Made by a program: the position numbers and the translations under genes. Shown in pieces: positions 34,156 through 45,722 of a DNA stretch of 64,000 bases (its first letter is position 1; each line of letters starts with the position of its first letter). The stretch is taken from the NCBI RefSeq assembly GCF_004210375.1, contig NC_134834.1:150941009-151005008 (forward strand), written 5' to 3'. The notes beneath the pieces are model-generated. The model was not told the origin of the DNA and searched no databases. It saw only the letters and a program-made list of their open reading frames with translations. This stretch comes from Tachypleus tridentatus. Its lineage: Eukaryota; Arthropoda; Merostomata; Xiphosura; Limulidae.

Positions 34156-35265
34156 GAACACTGGTAGACAGAAAAAGAGCATTTTACACATATGTGCAGA
34201 ACACTGGTAGACAGAGAAAAGGCATTTTACTTATATGTTCAGAACACTTGCGGGCAGAGAAAGGGCATTTTACTTATATGCCCAGAACACTGGTAGATAG
34301 AGAAAGCACATTTTACACATATGTGCAGAACACTGGTAAACAGAGAAAGGGCATTTTACTTATATATTCAGAACACTGGTAGACAGAGAAAAGGCATATT
34401 ACTTATATGTTCAGAACATTGGTAGACAGAGAAAAGGCATATTACTTATATGTTCAGAACACTGGTAGACAGAGAAAGAGCATTTTACACATATGTGCAG
34501 AACACTGGTAGACAGAGAAAGGGCATTTTACTTATATGTTCAGAACACTGGTAGACAGAGAAAAGGCATATTACTTATATGTTCAGAACACTGGTAGACA
34601 GAGAAAGAGCATTTTACACATATGTGCAGAACACTGGTAGACAGAGAAAGGGCATCTTACTTATATGTTCAGAACATTGGTAGACAGATTAAGGGCATCT
34701 TACTTATATGTTCAGAACATTGGTAGACAGAGAAAGGGCATCTCATTTATATGTGTCGAACACTGATAGACAGAGGAGGGACTTTTACTTATCTATCCAG
34801 AACACTGGTAGACAGAAGAGGGGCAATTTACTAATATGTCCAGTAGACAGGGAAAGGGCATTATAGTTATATGTCCAGAACTGTGGTAGACAGAGAAAAG
34901 GCATTTCACTTATATGTTCGGAACACTGGTACATAGAGAAAGGGCGTTTTATTTATATGTTCAGAACACTGGTAGACAGAGAAAAGTGCATTTTACTGAT
35001 ATGTTAAGAACATTGGTAGACAGAGAAAAGGCATTTTAGCTAGATGTCGAGAGCACTGGTTGACAGAGAAAGCGCATTTTGCATACATGTTCAGAACACT
35101 GATAGACAGAGAAAAGGCATTTTACTTATATATTTAGAACAATGGTAGACAGAAAAAGGGCATTTTACTTATATGTCCAAAATACTGCTATACAGAGAAT
35201 GGACATTTTACTTATATGTTTAGAACACTGAGAGACAGAGAAAGGTATTTTAACATGTACGTGGA
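34156..35265. repeat. 43-bp minisatellite, about 26 copies
   Basis: The unit GAACACTGGTAGACAGAGAA recurs every 43 bp at first (34156, 34199, 34242 ...) and becomes more diverged with indels after about 34740. Units ending ACACATATGTGCAG recur among units ending CTTATATGTTCAG at spacings of 3 or 4 units, a higher-order pattern. The 62-codon frame inside is incidental. Confidence 0.97.
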
Positions 35266-36114
35266 TTTCGTCTCTTGTTTTTCTGTCTTTTTACATCATA
35301 AAATGTTTGTTTGCTGAATCAGTGTAGACAAGTTAGAAGTACCAATTACGTCTTTATCTCTGACATCTGTATAAACATGTGTATACTTGTATGAATGCTT
35401 GTGCTTTTCATATTACTGTTCAACCGAAAGAGAAACTCATCATATTGATGATTGGCTGTAGTGTCTGCTTGTAATGTTCTTCTCCTTATTGGTCGAGACA
35501 AACGACACAATTTTATTATCAGCCGTCATTGGAAGAAATTGCAGTTAAGCCTTCAAACCAGTTCGTCCTGATGTATTGTATTCTAACATCTTAACTCGAA
35601 TATAAAAAAAAACATAGAAAACAGTTACGAATGTTTTAAATATGTCATTACATAATCAGCAACTGTATGTAATTATTTATTTCCTGGTGGCGTGATAGAA
35701 CGAAGTTTATGGAGCGGTTTATGTTGATACAAAGAAGATGGCAACCTCTGAACAGTTGCGTTTCACTTTCATAATATTTTTGACCCATGACGCCGGATGA
35801 AATGTTTTCGTTTTTGCTTTATGTACCATTAATCTATATATGCTATTGTTATTAAAGAAACTAGAATAACTCGCTGTTGAGTAAACATTTGACTACGTCA
35901 GCGATCTACTTCCCGTTTCAGTCTCCAGGTGTCGTATCCATGAAATTGTGCTTCATTAAATTCCGTTATTCAAATTTTTTTAAGTATACTCTTGATCTGT
36001 CCGTCAGAACATACATTCATCCGTCTATCTATGTATGTGTTAATGTTTGCTCCTATAGCCATCTGTTTGTCTGTCTATCTTTTGTGGAATTTGACAAGGA
36101 ACGTGTATTTGATG
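35266..36114. other. No feature recognised
   Basis: The 103-codon plus frame at 35877-36188 runs into the next SINE and has no domain. Confidence 0.4.
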
Positions 36115-36218
36115 TATTAGTTTTAAGAGCAAAGCCACATTCGGCTACCTGCTGTTTTCATCGCACTGAATCAAACCCCGATTTGTAACGTTGTAAGTCC
36201 TTAAACTTACCGGCATCC
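36115..36218 (-). repeat. SINE-B1 copy, diverged
   Basis: AAGAGCAAAGCCACATTCGG, then ATCAAACCCCGATTTGTAACG and CCGGCATCC, match B1 in complement. Confidence 0.7.
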
Positions 36219-36305
36219 TATACTTGCTATATACTCTAAAGACATCGAAAAAAAGTGTCCTGTAAAGTTTAGGTTCTCTAGCAGTAAGAGTTTAATTCGA
36301 TAAAA

Positions 36306-36425
36306 AATATAAGTAAGGATACGTACGTTAGGTCAGATGACAAAGAAATATAAGTAAGGATACGAATGTCAGGCCAGATGACAAAGAAATATAAGTAAGG
36401 ATGCGAATGCCAGGCCAGATGACAT
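36306..36425. repeat. About 42-bp tandem repeat, 3 copies
   Basis: AAATATAAGTAAGGATACG or -GATGCG, followed by a GTCAGATGACA-like end, occurs three times. Confidence 0.9.
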
Positions 36426-36682
36426 TAATTTTATTTGTCAGTTGGCTTCTCTGTGTAACTTAAAAGTAAGCAGGAAAGGTGTATTAAATCAAGCTTCCAA
36501 ATAGTAGAAAATTATATATTGGTATTTCATTCTGATTTAAATAACTACAACTGAAAATAAAACATAACAGAAATAGTATCTCTGTTCTTAAAACAATAAA
36601 AGTAGTTCCTCAGTACGAGGTTATGTAATGATGTTATAGGTTTGTTGTGTCATAAAGAGGTGAATGTTATTATCGTGATGAT

Positions 36683-37015
36683 GTGTCACCAGAAGCAAGA
36701 CTTAATGACACTCGTGGAGAAAGTGTTATAGTTTCATCTGGACGTGTAACTTAATTTACTGTTACAAGAAGCAAGAGTTAATAACACTCATATAGAAAAT
36801 GTCATGTTTTAATCTGAACGTGTAGTTCAGCCAACTGTCACCAGAGGTAAGACTTAATGGTACTCATAGAGAAAATGTTATGTTCTGGTCTAAATGTCTG
36901 GTCTAACTTACTTCTACCGGAGGCAAATATTAATGAGATTCATGTAGAAAATGCCATATTTTGGTATGAATGTCTAGTTCAACGTATTACCACCAGAGGC
37001 AATACTAAATAACAC
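36683..37015. repeat. About 75-bp tandem repeat, 4-5 diverged copies
   Basis: Units start near 36685, 36762, 36838, 36912 and 36987 with CACCAGA(A/G)G(C/T)AA, then TAATGACACTC and AGAAAATGT-like parts. Confidence 0.85.
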
Positions 37016-37034
37016 TGTGTTTTTCAACTAAATA

Positions 37035-38187
37035 TACTCTTCAAGAAAAGAAACGCAAAAGGCAAAATTTGGGACAAATTGTTAACAAGTTTATTCCGGG
37101 TAGTTCTGTATGACATGTGTGAAACTTTGCATATTCACTGCTGAAGATCCAAAGTCTGCAAAGGAGAAGTCCACGCTCACTAGTTGAAGTTTAACGTCAC
37201 TCAACGTCAATAACGACTATGCCCCCCGTGAGCATCAATAACTGCTTGGCATCTCCTGCCCATGGAAGCGATGAGATGACGAATCACATCCTGTGGAATA
37301 GCTGTCCACTCAACCTGCAAAGCTGCTGCAAGCTGAGGTAGAGTCTGCGGTTGAGGTTGTCGCAGACGTCGGTCCAACTCGTCCCAAAGATGTTCGATGG
37401 GGTTTAAATCTGGTGATCTGGAGGGCCAGGGAAGAACATTGATGTTGTGGTGTCTCAAGAAGATAGTGGTGAGTCGGGCTGTGTGAGGACGGGCGTTGTC
37501 GTGTTGAAAAACGTCGTTGACGTTCACCATGATGGGTTGCACATGGGGCCTAAGAATCTCGTCGACGGTTGCGTACGGTCTGATCGTAAATCCTACGCAG
37601 CCCTGGTATGGTTGAGGCAGAAGACGTCGCAGTGGTGGTCCTATCCCGAAGGTGACGTAACCAGATGTAGCGATCTTGTGCGGGCGTGGTCACACGAGGT
37701 CTGCCAGATCGTGGACGGTCACAAGTTGATCCATGTTGTTGGTGACGATTCCATAGCCTTGTGATGGAGCTTGGGTGGACATTCACAGCTCTGGCAACAT
37801 CTGATCGAAATTCGCCTGCTTCCAAGCGACCAATGGCGTTGTTGCGTTGTGCTTCAGTCAGTCTTGGCGTAACTGTATTGCGTGTCGGTGGCTTAACACT
37901 GAGCTATGAAAACCGAGAACCCGTCACTTTTATAGAGATTTTGCACATGTTGCACTTGCAGAACATGCAGATCTCTCACACAAATTTATTGGACACGTAT
38001 GCGTTTTGGCGAAAAATCCGATGTTTTCCTCCGTTTTCAAAGTGCACAACTTTTATTGTCATTTTGGTCTGACAATCAGTGCCTTAGTACGTGTAACATC
38101 ACACACTCTGAGCTTGTAACGTTATTACATATATTTCTCTTTAAATTAACAAAAATATTCCTTTTGCGTTTCTTTTTGTGAAGAGTA
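37035..38187 (-). mobile_element. Tc1-like transposon, second copy with the same deletion, 1153 bp
   Basis: Same family as 30401-31512, in the opposite orientation. The ends are TACTCTTCAAGAAAAGAAAC and inward TACTCTTCACAAAAAGAAAC, with TA at 37033-37034 and 38188-38189. It is 41 bp longer, because copy 1 lacks short segments near the transposase start and after its stop. Confidence 0.93.
37207..37860 (-). pseudogene. Tc1-type transposase, first Asp region deleted (copy 2)
   Basis: The HTH part (TPRLTEAQRNNAIGRL, EAGEFRSDVARAVNVHPSSI) ends at the same junction motif, TVRNRRRDS then stop near 37550, as in copy 1. The downstream part has the second Asp (37498-37500) and the Glu (37393-37395), again 34 residues apart. 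The C-terminus is frameshifted (HGGHSRY). The presumed start codon reads AAG as in copy 1. Plus-strand frames at 37447-37764 and 37761-38072 are shadows. Confidence 0.9.
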
Positions 38188-38189
38188 TA

Positions 38190-38745
38190 TATCAAAGAAC
38201 CGCTGCTTGATTGAGGGTGGGAGAGTAATATTAATGAAACTATAAGAGACTTAAAGTTATGTGGGAAATTTTTATTACAGCAAGGATGTGTAAAATACAT
38301 CAATTTTCAGAACTTCGTGTTTATAGCTGATCTTCTGATCTATTCTTAGAACACACAGTGATGTTTTATCATAGTGTATTGTACTGTCTTACCTCTAGTA
38401 GTGTCAGTGAACTGCTATCATAGATAAACAGTTATGAGACAGGAAGTAGCAGATGTGAAGTACAGTTTATGATTAGTAGCGACTGTTGTACATTGATAAC
38501 AGACCACCACCAACATATGTTTGTGTGTTTTAAATTTGCCATTTATGTATGTCTGTGATAAAGGCAGTGAATAGGTTGATTGTGTACCTAAAGAAATTTG
38601 GGATAAAGATGGCGAATAGTTTGTCCCTAAAAGAACGCCTATTGAAAATGACCATTGAGCGTATATATATTTATATACCTTAGATTTATTTTCAATCATT
38701 TTTGTCGCAGTCTTTTATAAACAAAAAATTAAAATTCAACATGCT
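38190..38745. other. No feature recognised
   Basis: AT-rich. The minus frame at 38418-38699 has no domain. Confidence 0.45.
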
Positions 38746-38902
38746 CATTTAACATTGTAAAGATAGTAAGTTATGTTGACACTTTACCGCTACTTACATT
38801 TAACATTGTAAAGATAGTAAGATATGTTGACACTTTACCGCTACTTACATTTAACATTGTGAAGATAGTAAGATATGTTGACACTTTACCGCTACTTACT
38901 TA
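38746..38902. repeat. 51-bp tandem repeat, 3 copies
   Basis: The unit CATTTAACATTGTAAAGATA starts at 38746, 38797 and 38848, and copies are almost identical. Confidence 0.96.
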
Positions 38903-39649
38903 CATTTCGCATAAGTTTCGTTGGTTCTTCAAATCTGGGTGACTTGAGGCCTACTTTGCAAGTTTTGGTTGATAGATGCGACACAGTATGTTAACGAGTT
39001 GTTCATGATATTGTATGTTGATCATATATATTTAACTTGAAAACAATATTTTACGAAAAACGTTCAAAAATACCACTTACGTTTGATGTACACACTCAAT
39101 ATTGATTAAGTAAATTCTGAACTTAACTTAGATGTTAATAGTATCATTGATTTTAATTTTGTGACACTAATATTCTATTTTACAAATTTCGCGTATTTTG
39201 AGTTGTTTGTATATTTATAGTGTGGGCTAATTGAGCACTAAAACAACAACATGAAACAGTTTGTGAAACCTTTAACAGAAATATCTGATTATTGGAATTG
39301 CAGCATGTTTCTTTTTGTTAATAATCACTTTATACACTTTATAAGCAAATGGGTGGTTCGAGTGTGACCTAGGTTGTTGGTGTGTCCGTAATGTGAATCC
39401 AAGGACTTTTAGTACGCATTTTGTTGCCGAAAAAAATTTATTCTGTAACTTGGAGATGTGGGTGTGTTATAATAATGATACTCAAATCCCTTTATTCGGT
39501 GAGACAAGACTTAGCGGTAACATTCATTTAGTCTATCAATTGAAAGTTATGGAAGGCTCTGCGCAGATTCCCTGTGCAGTTTTCCATGTAGACTCGAAAG
39601 AAGTAAACTACCAAACGTACATATGACGTGTTTCGTTCGTGGAAAATAC
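38903..39649. other. No feature recognised
   Basis: The 77-codon frame at 39393-39626 shows no domain. It may be upstream LINE sequence too decayed to recognise. Confidence 0.4.
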
Positions 39650-40410
39650 CTGAATGGTTTAAAATGACATCAATGACATGGATAAAGAAATGGTCAATAT
39701 ATCATTTAAATTTACAGATGATATCAAGGTCTTGAGTGTTGTTGGATGTGAAGGGGATGTTACTGATTTACAAAAGGATTTAGATCATTTAGTGAGTTGG
39801 ACAAAAAAAATGGTAGATGGGTTTTAATTATGATAAATGTAAGATATTGTATGGATGTTATCATAATAAGGCGGGAATAGCCTTAAGCGTATCATGAATA
39901 AAGAATATCTTGGTGAAGTGGTTGATCAGTCTCTTAAACCATCCAAGCAGTTTGTTGTTGCTAGTGGTAGGACAAATAATATTTTATGTTGTATGTATAG
40001 ACATATTGAATGTAAGTTTAAAAAGGTTACATGTGTTTAGTCATAGAGCCCCACTTTAGAAAAGACATTGAATTGTTGGAAAGAAGGGTTATTAAAATAG
40101 TACCTGGGATGGAGGCTGAAATTTCTGAAATTGTTTATTCTTCAAAAAAGAATAATTAGAAGGGATTTGATTGAGATGTTTATCATTGTAAAGGTGATTG
40201 ATAGTGTGGATGCATCATCTTTTATTATACTTATCAATTAGAAAAGTATGACTAGGGTACACAAATATACATTTTGGGTAAGAGTTGTCTTCAGCTAAGA
40301 CAGTTTCATTTTTCTAACAGGGTGGTCGGCCTTTGGAATGGATTCCCTTCAAATGTTGTAAAGGCAATAAATTTATGTGAGTTTAAGAAACACTTAATAG
40401 GTATATAAAC
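39650..40410 (+). pseudogene. CR1-like LINE, C-terminal reverse transcriptase remnant
   Basis: Translation in shifting frames gives FKFTDDIKVLSVV (the F/YxDD active-site box, near 39710), DLQKDLDHLVSWTKK, NYDKCKILY and GEVVDQSLKPSKQF. RKDIELLERRVIKIVPGM follows near 40060, then RRDLIEMFIIVK, and finally VVGLWNGFPSNVVKA..FKKHL near 40330-40400. This is the motif order of the last third of CR1-type ORF2. Many stops and frameshifts are present. It encodes no working enzyme. Confidence 0.85.
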
Positions 40411-41839
40411 GATAAGGGCTGGTTTTAATATTTTTAAGTTAATTAACTTTATAGGATAAAACAACCAAGATAGACCAATATGTCCAATGTAGTCCCAAAA
40501 GACTATGTTAAAGAGTAAACAGCTGAAATAAAACGAAAACGAAACAAAAGAATAAGGCCTAATAATCACGGTTACACGTGTCTTATCTGCCGGCAAATAA
40601 AACTTCGATAACTAGACAGGTGTTATGCTACCTAAACATATGTTGTAATAAAAAGGTTTCGAAATCCAATAATACACCACTAACTGATTATATCAAGGCC
40701 CTTGAACTTTATTGTTCTTCCACTCGACATAAATTAATTTCACGTCACTCTACAAATATTGGAAAAGAGAAACAATACCAACACATATATTCCCAATACA
40801 GGACCTAATATGTCTCTTTTAGACTCCTGTATACTGGAGGTCCTCTTCCCAGGGTGTTTCAGAATTGAAGACTTCTTCTTTGGAGTTCGAGGCTCTTTTT
40901 ATGCTTGAGACCTAACACTGTATCAAGACAAGTGTGGATTTAGGATTTTCCAAGGAGAAGGTAGACCAGGTTCAGATGAATGGTCGAACATTAACTCAAG
41001 AAGGAAGCTCTAAGGTCATTGTTTTATTTCCCAATTTGCAAATTAACAGCAAGAAAATTAAATGACAAATACTACCGGATACCATGGAGAACACAGACCT
41101 TAACATATTGTTGTGAATAAGAACAAATCATATACATATATTTAGTTAGAAATTTCAGGGCAATAAAGGCTAAGAAACCCCAAACATATTTAATTAGCTT
41201 GGTCCTTGTCCTTGATTACATTAGTTAAAACAATTCACTTTGTAAAAGAAAAATCACATTTACTCCAAATGTTCATCATAAGTATCCATCAGGATGTATT
41301 TCTTCTAATTTTCCATTTGTTCATTCCCCTTCATTTTTTATGCGTCGAAAAGGGGTTCGTACCCCCTGAATACCACAAAGGGGTTACTGGAGCCTCTTAT
41401 GCCAGGGCAAAGGCAGTGCCATTTAATAAAACTTAACCTTGACAGATAGCCCGCAGTGTTTTAATGTTTCGTCATCAGACACGCGGCTAACTTTTCAACT
41501 TCTAACTGTTTCATTAAGCTTGTTGGCCTTGACAAAGAAGTTTGTACTGGGGTTTGGCGACTTAAATTTGATAAATGTTTCATTTTTTATTTCCTTTTTT
41601 TTTTCATTAGTCTTTGCATGGATACTCAGATTTCATCTGATTGGCCGCCTCTGTAAGAGGTACCATGCTTGACTGATGTCAGTAGACCCACATACTGACA
41701 ATTAGTAAGCCATTCTCACTTGAAACAAGTTTCCAAAATATTCTCTTGTCTAAGCTATAGAAACCAATCTCATTAGGCCTAACTTGCCAGATTTTTGTTA
41801 GAATTAAAAATATATCTTTATTTTCCGTCGTTGAAGCCA
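40411..41839. other. No feature recognised
   Basis: Frames at 40578-40808, 41206-41436 and 41439-41672 show no domain or splice support. Confidence 0.4.
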
Positions 41840-42060
41840 AAGGTGTGGAATGACTCTGTGGTAATATCGGAGCTGGCGAGCGAGATTCGAATCTGTACCA
41901 AACCACATAATATTTCTAGTACTTGGAGATATGGATGTGGTGTAAGAGTGACAGTTAGTTTCTTAGCAGTAAATGTTAGAGCGCTGCTGGTTGGCTGTCT
42001 TCCCTCTAGTCAGTAATTCTAAATTTGAAAGGTAGCAGATAGCCATACATATAAATAAAC
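41840..42060 (+). repeat. SINE-A-like copy, very diverged
   Basis: GCGAGCGAGATTCGAATCTG gives a B box. GCTGGTTGGCTGTCTTCCCT, CTAGTCAG and GCAGATAGCC match SINE-A body segments in order. The head is poorly preserved. Confidence 0.45.
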
Positions 42061-42385
42061 TAAGATCAGAGCCGAATTAAGGACCTTGGTAAGGGCCAGA
42101 ATAAATTTTGTAGGGTGCCTAAGAACAGAGCACCATAAATCAGTCAAATACAACTGAATTTTATTCATTAGTTACATACGAACACAGGCAATGGGTAGCT
42201 AATAGTCGGGGGTTGGAGCGTCGACCTAGGAACTCAGGGTAACTGCACCCATTTGCCTTCACTAAGGCCCCCTTCCATAGAAAAGAAAAGACAGAGAAGA
42301 AAACAGAGTAAAAACAAGGAAACACATAAATAGTGGTGGGTGTAAGGCTGAATTGATCGCTTGAGATTCAATCTGCGTCATAAAA
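42061..42385. other. Unclassified, possible old hAT-like end
   Basis: CAGAGCCGAATTAAGG near 42067 looks like a hAT-type terminus, but I cannot place a matching right end. Confidence 0.25.
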
Positions 42386-42705
42386 AATGTTGGCTAGAAC
42401 TGGCAACACGGGATTCCCATACTTAGGCCATTTATTTGTAGGTAGTTTGGGTCATTGAACATAAAGTTAGTTTTAATGGTAGTGAATTCTATAAAGGTTG
42501 CTAATTGGTTGCTGGGGGTGTGTATTAAAGTGTTGGGGTCTTGGATATAAAGTTCTAAAGCTATCTTGCAGGCTTCAGTGGTTGGGACTTCTGTGAAGAT
42601 GGAGATTACATCAAAACTAACTTTCTGTTCAATGACCAAAACTACCTATAAATAAATGGCCAAAATATGGGGAATTCCATGTCGCCAGTTCTAGACAACA
42701 CCTAA
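42386..42705 (-). mobile_element. Penelope-like element scrap with inverted duplication
   Basis: The minus strand encodes part of a Penelope-type reverse transcriptase (42394-42639): KVSFDVISIFTEVPTTEA, then FMFNDPNYLQINGLSMGIP, matching the SFDVxSLFTNVP and ..GxxMGSPLSPV motifs. A frame change follows, with VLANIF readable in another frame. About 60 bp of the MGIP..VLAN end (42386-42446) occurs again in inverted form at about 42644-42705 (AATAAATGGCC, GGAATTCC, GCCAGTTCTAG), so the scrap is bounded by a stem. Penelope elements encode an RT, usually with a GIY-YIG endonuclease; no endonuclease is seen. Confidence 0.75.
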
Positions 42706-43226
42706 AACACTTAAATACAAGATACTGCTATAGAAGCACTTGAAGACATTGTTATTTTGTAAATTACCAATAATCAGTTGGAGTTTTTCTCTTGCAAAGC
42801 CATTAAAACAAAACTTTTTGAATACTTAAAAGTTCCTAGCACTTTGAACAATATTTCTGTGTAAATTAATTCCTTGTAAATAAATTAATATTATTTAATT
42901 TCTATAGCTCAAACTGACGTGTATGAATAATTTATTGCATTACAATGATTTTTTGTCAAATAGCCCTGGGCTTGCTGTTAAATGAAACGCTTAATACGTA
43001 TTGATATAAAACACACTAACCCTAAAAATCGCGTATTTTTGATTTTTTAAGTTTCAGTGGAAATATAATATTTAATGGAATAAAAAATGATAAAATGTTC
43101 GAGTTCTTCCTCTTACTTTATTTGTTTAACGACCCCAAACTGTTACTACTCATGACCGTTACTCATTAAAAGTTAGGTTCATTGTTAAGTTTACAGTGTT
43201 AAAACGTTAAAATCTAGTGTTAAATT
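42706..43226. other. No feature recognised
   Basis: May include more decayed Penelope sequence up to about 42850, but I cannot support it. Confidence 0.4.
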
Positions 43227-43237
43227 TACTGCATAGA

Positions 43238-43516
43238 TGGCCCGGCATGGCCAAGGATGTAAGGCGTGCGACTCGTAATCTGAAGGTCGCGGGTTCGCGC
43301 CCGCGTCGCGCCAAACATGCTCGCCCTCCTAGCCGTGGGGGCGTTATAATGTAACGGTCAATCCCACTATTCGTTGGTAAAAGAGTAGCCCAAGAGTTGG
43401 CGGTGGGTGGTGATGACTAGCTGCCTTCCCTCCAGCCTTACACTGCAAAATTAGGGACGGCTGGCACAGATAGCCCTCGAGTAGCTTTGTGCGAAATTCA
43501 AAAACAAACAAACAAA
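43238..43516 (+). repeat. SINE-A copy, youngest-looking, 11-bp TSD
   Basis: Head GGCCCGGCATGGCCAAGG, B box GGTTCGCGCC, complete body and an AACAAACAAACAAA tail. TACTGCATAGA is repeated perfectly at 43227-43237 and 43517-43527. It makes a good reference copy for the family. The minus frame at 43344-43571 is a shadow. Confidence 0.96.
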
Positions 43517-43527
43517 TACTGCATAGA

Positions 43528-44203
43528 CCGAAGAACACAGAGTCCATTGTTAGCTTTGCACCTAAGAACACAGCTGTAAGTGTTAGACGTGTAACGACAA
43601 AAGTCAGGTTTCATGTTATGCTAGCGTATAGCCCCATACTATACCCTAACCTTACATTTCATAGCTAACTTAAATAAATAAATTTCACGAAATCCAGCTT
43701 AACCAGCAAGAAGGCTGAAACGTGGAGTCTAGCCAGTCAGACGTCGTTAAATTCCTTTGTAAGCCAATCAAAATTAAGATCATTCATTGAATAAACACTC
43801 GGTGTATTTAAATAATTATTAATAGTAACAATCCGTTAGATTAATAACTTCTAATAAATAGATAAAACAGTGTGTTTTGGTAACACTGCATTCTAACAAT
43901 GACTTTTATCTCTTCGCTTAGCAACAAAAGTGTAACCTAATGTTGTTAGTCTATGTACTGAAAATACAAAACGAAATCTACAGACGTATTAATACTAGAA
44001 ATAAACAACCTTATGTGTTGTGTTTATTTCGCTTTCGGAGCGTTCACTAAAACACAAACAGAAACCGACAGCACATAAAGCTACTAACTTTTAACATCTT
44101 TCGTTTTCTGTCTTTTTTTAATTTATTAGATAATTAAAATCAATCAGAACGGAAACAATCAACAGTGAATGCCACTGAAGCTTATGACGTCATTACTATA
44201 AAT
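43528..44203. other. No feature recognised
   Basis: AT-rich spacer. Confidence 0.45.
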
Positions 44204-44214
44204 GTGAGGGAACC

Positions 44215-44340
44215 TGTGTGTTTGTGTGTTTTTCTTATAGCAAAGCCACATCGGGCTATTTGCTCAGCCCACCGAGGGGAATCGAACCCCTGATTTTAGC
44301 GTTGTAAATCCGGAGACATACCGCTGTACTAGCGGGGGGC
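44215..44340 (-). repeat. SINE-B1 copy, full length, 11-bp TSD
   Basis: On the minus strand: CCCGCTAGTACAGCGGTATG head, GGGGTTCGATTCCCC B box, and a GTGGCTTTGCTATAAGAAAA tail. GTGAGGGAACC is repeated exactly at 44204-44214 and 44341-44351. Best B1 reference copy here. Confidence 0.93.
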
Positions 44341-44536
44341 GTGAGGGAACCATTGCGCTAGAATAAAACTACAATTATCATTAAAGTAAGGGTTAACTAA
44401 CAAGTCTTGTGCTCGCTTTAATATCAGATTTTTAGAGATTTTTTAACGTAGTTTTAATTCGAAATGTTTCAGTAGTAAGTACGTGGTAATTTTTAATTTA
44501 ATTTTTTATATCTCTCTAGATGGCCAGCACTGTTTA

Positions 44537-44652
44537 GTGTGTTTTCTTATAGCAAAGCCACATCAGGCTATCTGCTGAGCCCAACGAGGGAAATCGAACC
44601 CCTGATTTTAGCGTTGTAAATTCGTAGACCTATCGCTGTACTAGCGGGGAAC
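44537..44652 (-). repeat. SINE-B1 copy with TSD
   Basis: Same family and orientation as the previous copy. CAGCACTGTTTA (44525-44536) and CAGAACTGTTTA (44653-44664) form a 12-bp duplication with one mismatch. Confidence 0.9.
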
Positions 44653-44702
44653 CAGAACTGTTTAACATAAGCAATCGAAAAAAAAAAAAGAATAAAAGGT
44701 TG

Positions 44703-44981
44703 GATTGCTTTGTTTATTTTGAATTTCGCGCAAAGCTACACGAGTACTATCTGCGCTAGCCGTCCTTAATATAGTAGTGTAAAACTAGAGGGAAGGCAGC
44801 TAGTCATCACCACCCACCGCCAACTCTTGGGTTACTCTTTTACCAACGAATAGTGGGATTTACTGTGACATTATAACGTCCCCTGGCTGAAAGAGCGAGC
44901 ATGCTTAGTGTGATGGGGATTCGAACACGCGACCCTCGGATTACGAGTCGAGTGCCTTAACCAACTGGCCATGCCGGGCCA
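44703..44981 (-). repeat. SINE-A copy, full length, with TSD
   Basis: Complete element. AAAAGGTTG occurs at 44694-44702 and 44982-44990. Third SINE in a row on the minus strand. Confidence 0.92.
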
Positions 44982-44990
44982 AAAAGGTTG

Positions 44991-45722
44991 AATGGAGAGA
45001 AACAAGTGAAAAAGGAAATCCAGTCTTCTATTTCTATGTGTTCAACCCGTTAATAATGTGTTTCAAGGTCAATAGCTGATGCCCATTAATCCATATATTA
45101 TCATCTTATAGTTCAATGACATGAAGTGACCAAGATAAGCAACTCCACAGAGGGCGCTTTACACACTCAGCCTGCCTCTTCTTAGGATTTGAACATCGCT
45201 ACAAAACTTTATTTTTTGTTCACACATATTCCAGTCCCAGGTATATGTGTTATGTAATTACCTTATAAAGTTCTTGACTTAAGAAGTTTTAGTGTGGAAA
45301 GTGGTTCTTTTAATATACGATGGTGGAAATAAAACGTTATTTGAACATGGTAAAACTAGCCAGCTTGTTACCACGGTTACCGTGTTTATATAACTTGTCT
45401 TCTAGAGACGGTATGAAAAGTACTTTAAAAATATTTGATTTATTAAAAGTTTATAGAAATAAATCCTCATCTTACTCGACAGGGCACCCCTACTGCGTTG
45501 GAGTGGTTTTATCCAACTCTTTCTACTAAATCCTGCGCAAGCAGCGTGAGGCTACGGCTTTGGAGAAGAAAGAAAAACACTTAACATAGCGTAATTCGCG
45601 TACTGATCGAGAGAGGGGGCTACGTCGATTCCACCAAGAAGTAAAAGAACTGACAAAGTGTACCGTGATAGCGGTCGGACTTTTGGTGCTACTGATAAAA
45701 CTTTAAGACTGTGGAATCAACA
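44991..45722. other. Possible promoter/5' untranslated region for the 45723 exon
   Basis: 45530-45720 is less AT-rich than its surroundings (CCTGCGCAAGCAGCGTGAGG near 45532) and free of known repeats, as expected of a 5' leader. No TATA box or initiator is convincing. The plus frame at 45320-45529 is unrecognised. Confidence 0.3.

Noticed and set aside
34156..35265. CRISPR-like regular repeats
   Set aside because: Units are contiguous 43-bp tandem copies without unique spacers, and the window is eukaryotic in character.
37447..37764. 105-codon plus frame in the second Tc1-like element
   Set aside because: Antisense shadow of the transposase on the minus strand.
42061..42270. Possible second hAT MITE starting CAGAGCCGAATTAAGG
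   Set aside because: No matching right terminus or 8-bp duplication could be found by eye.
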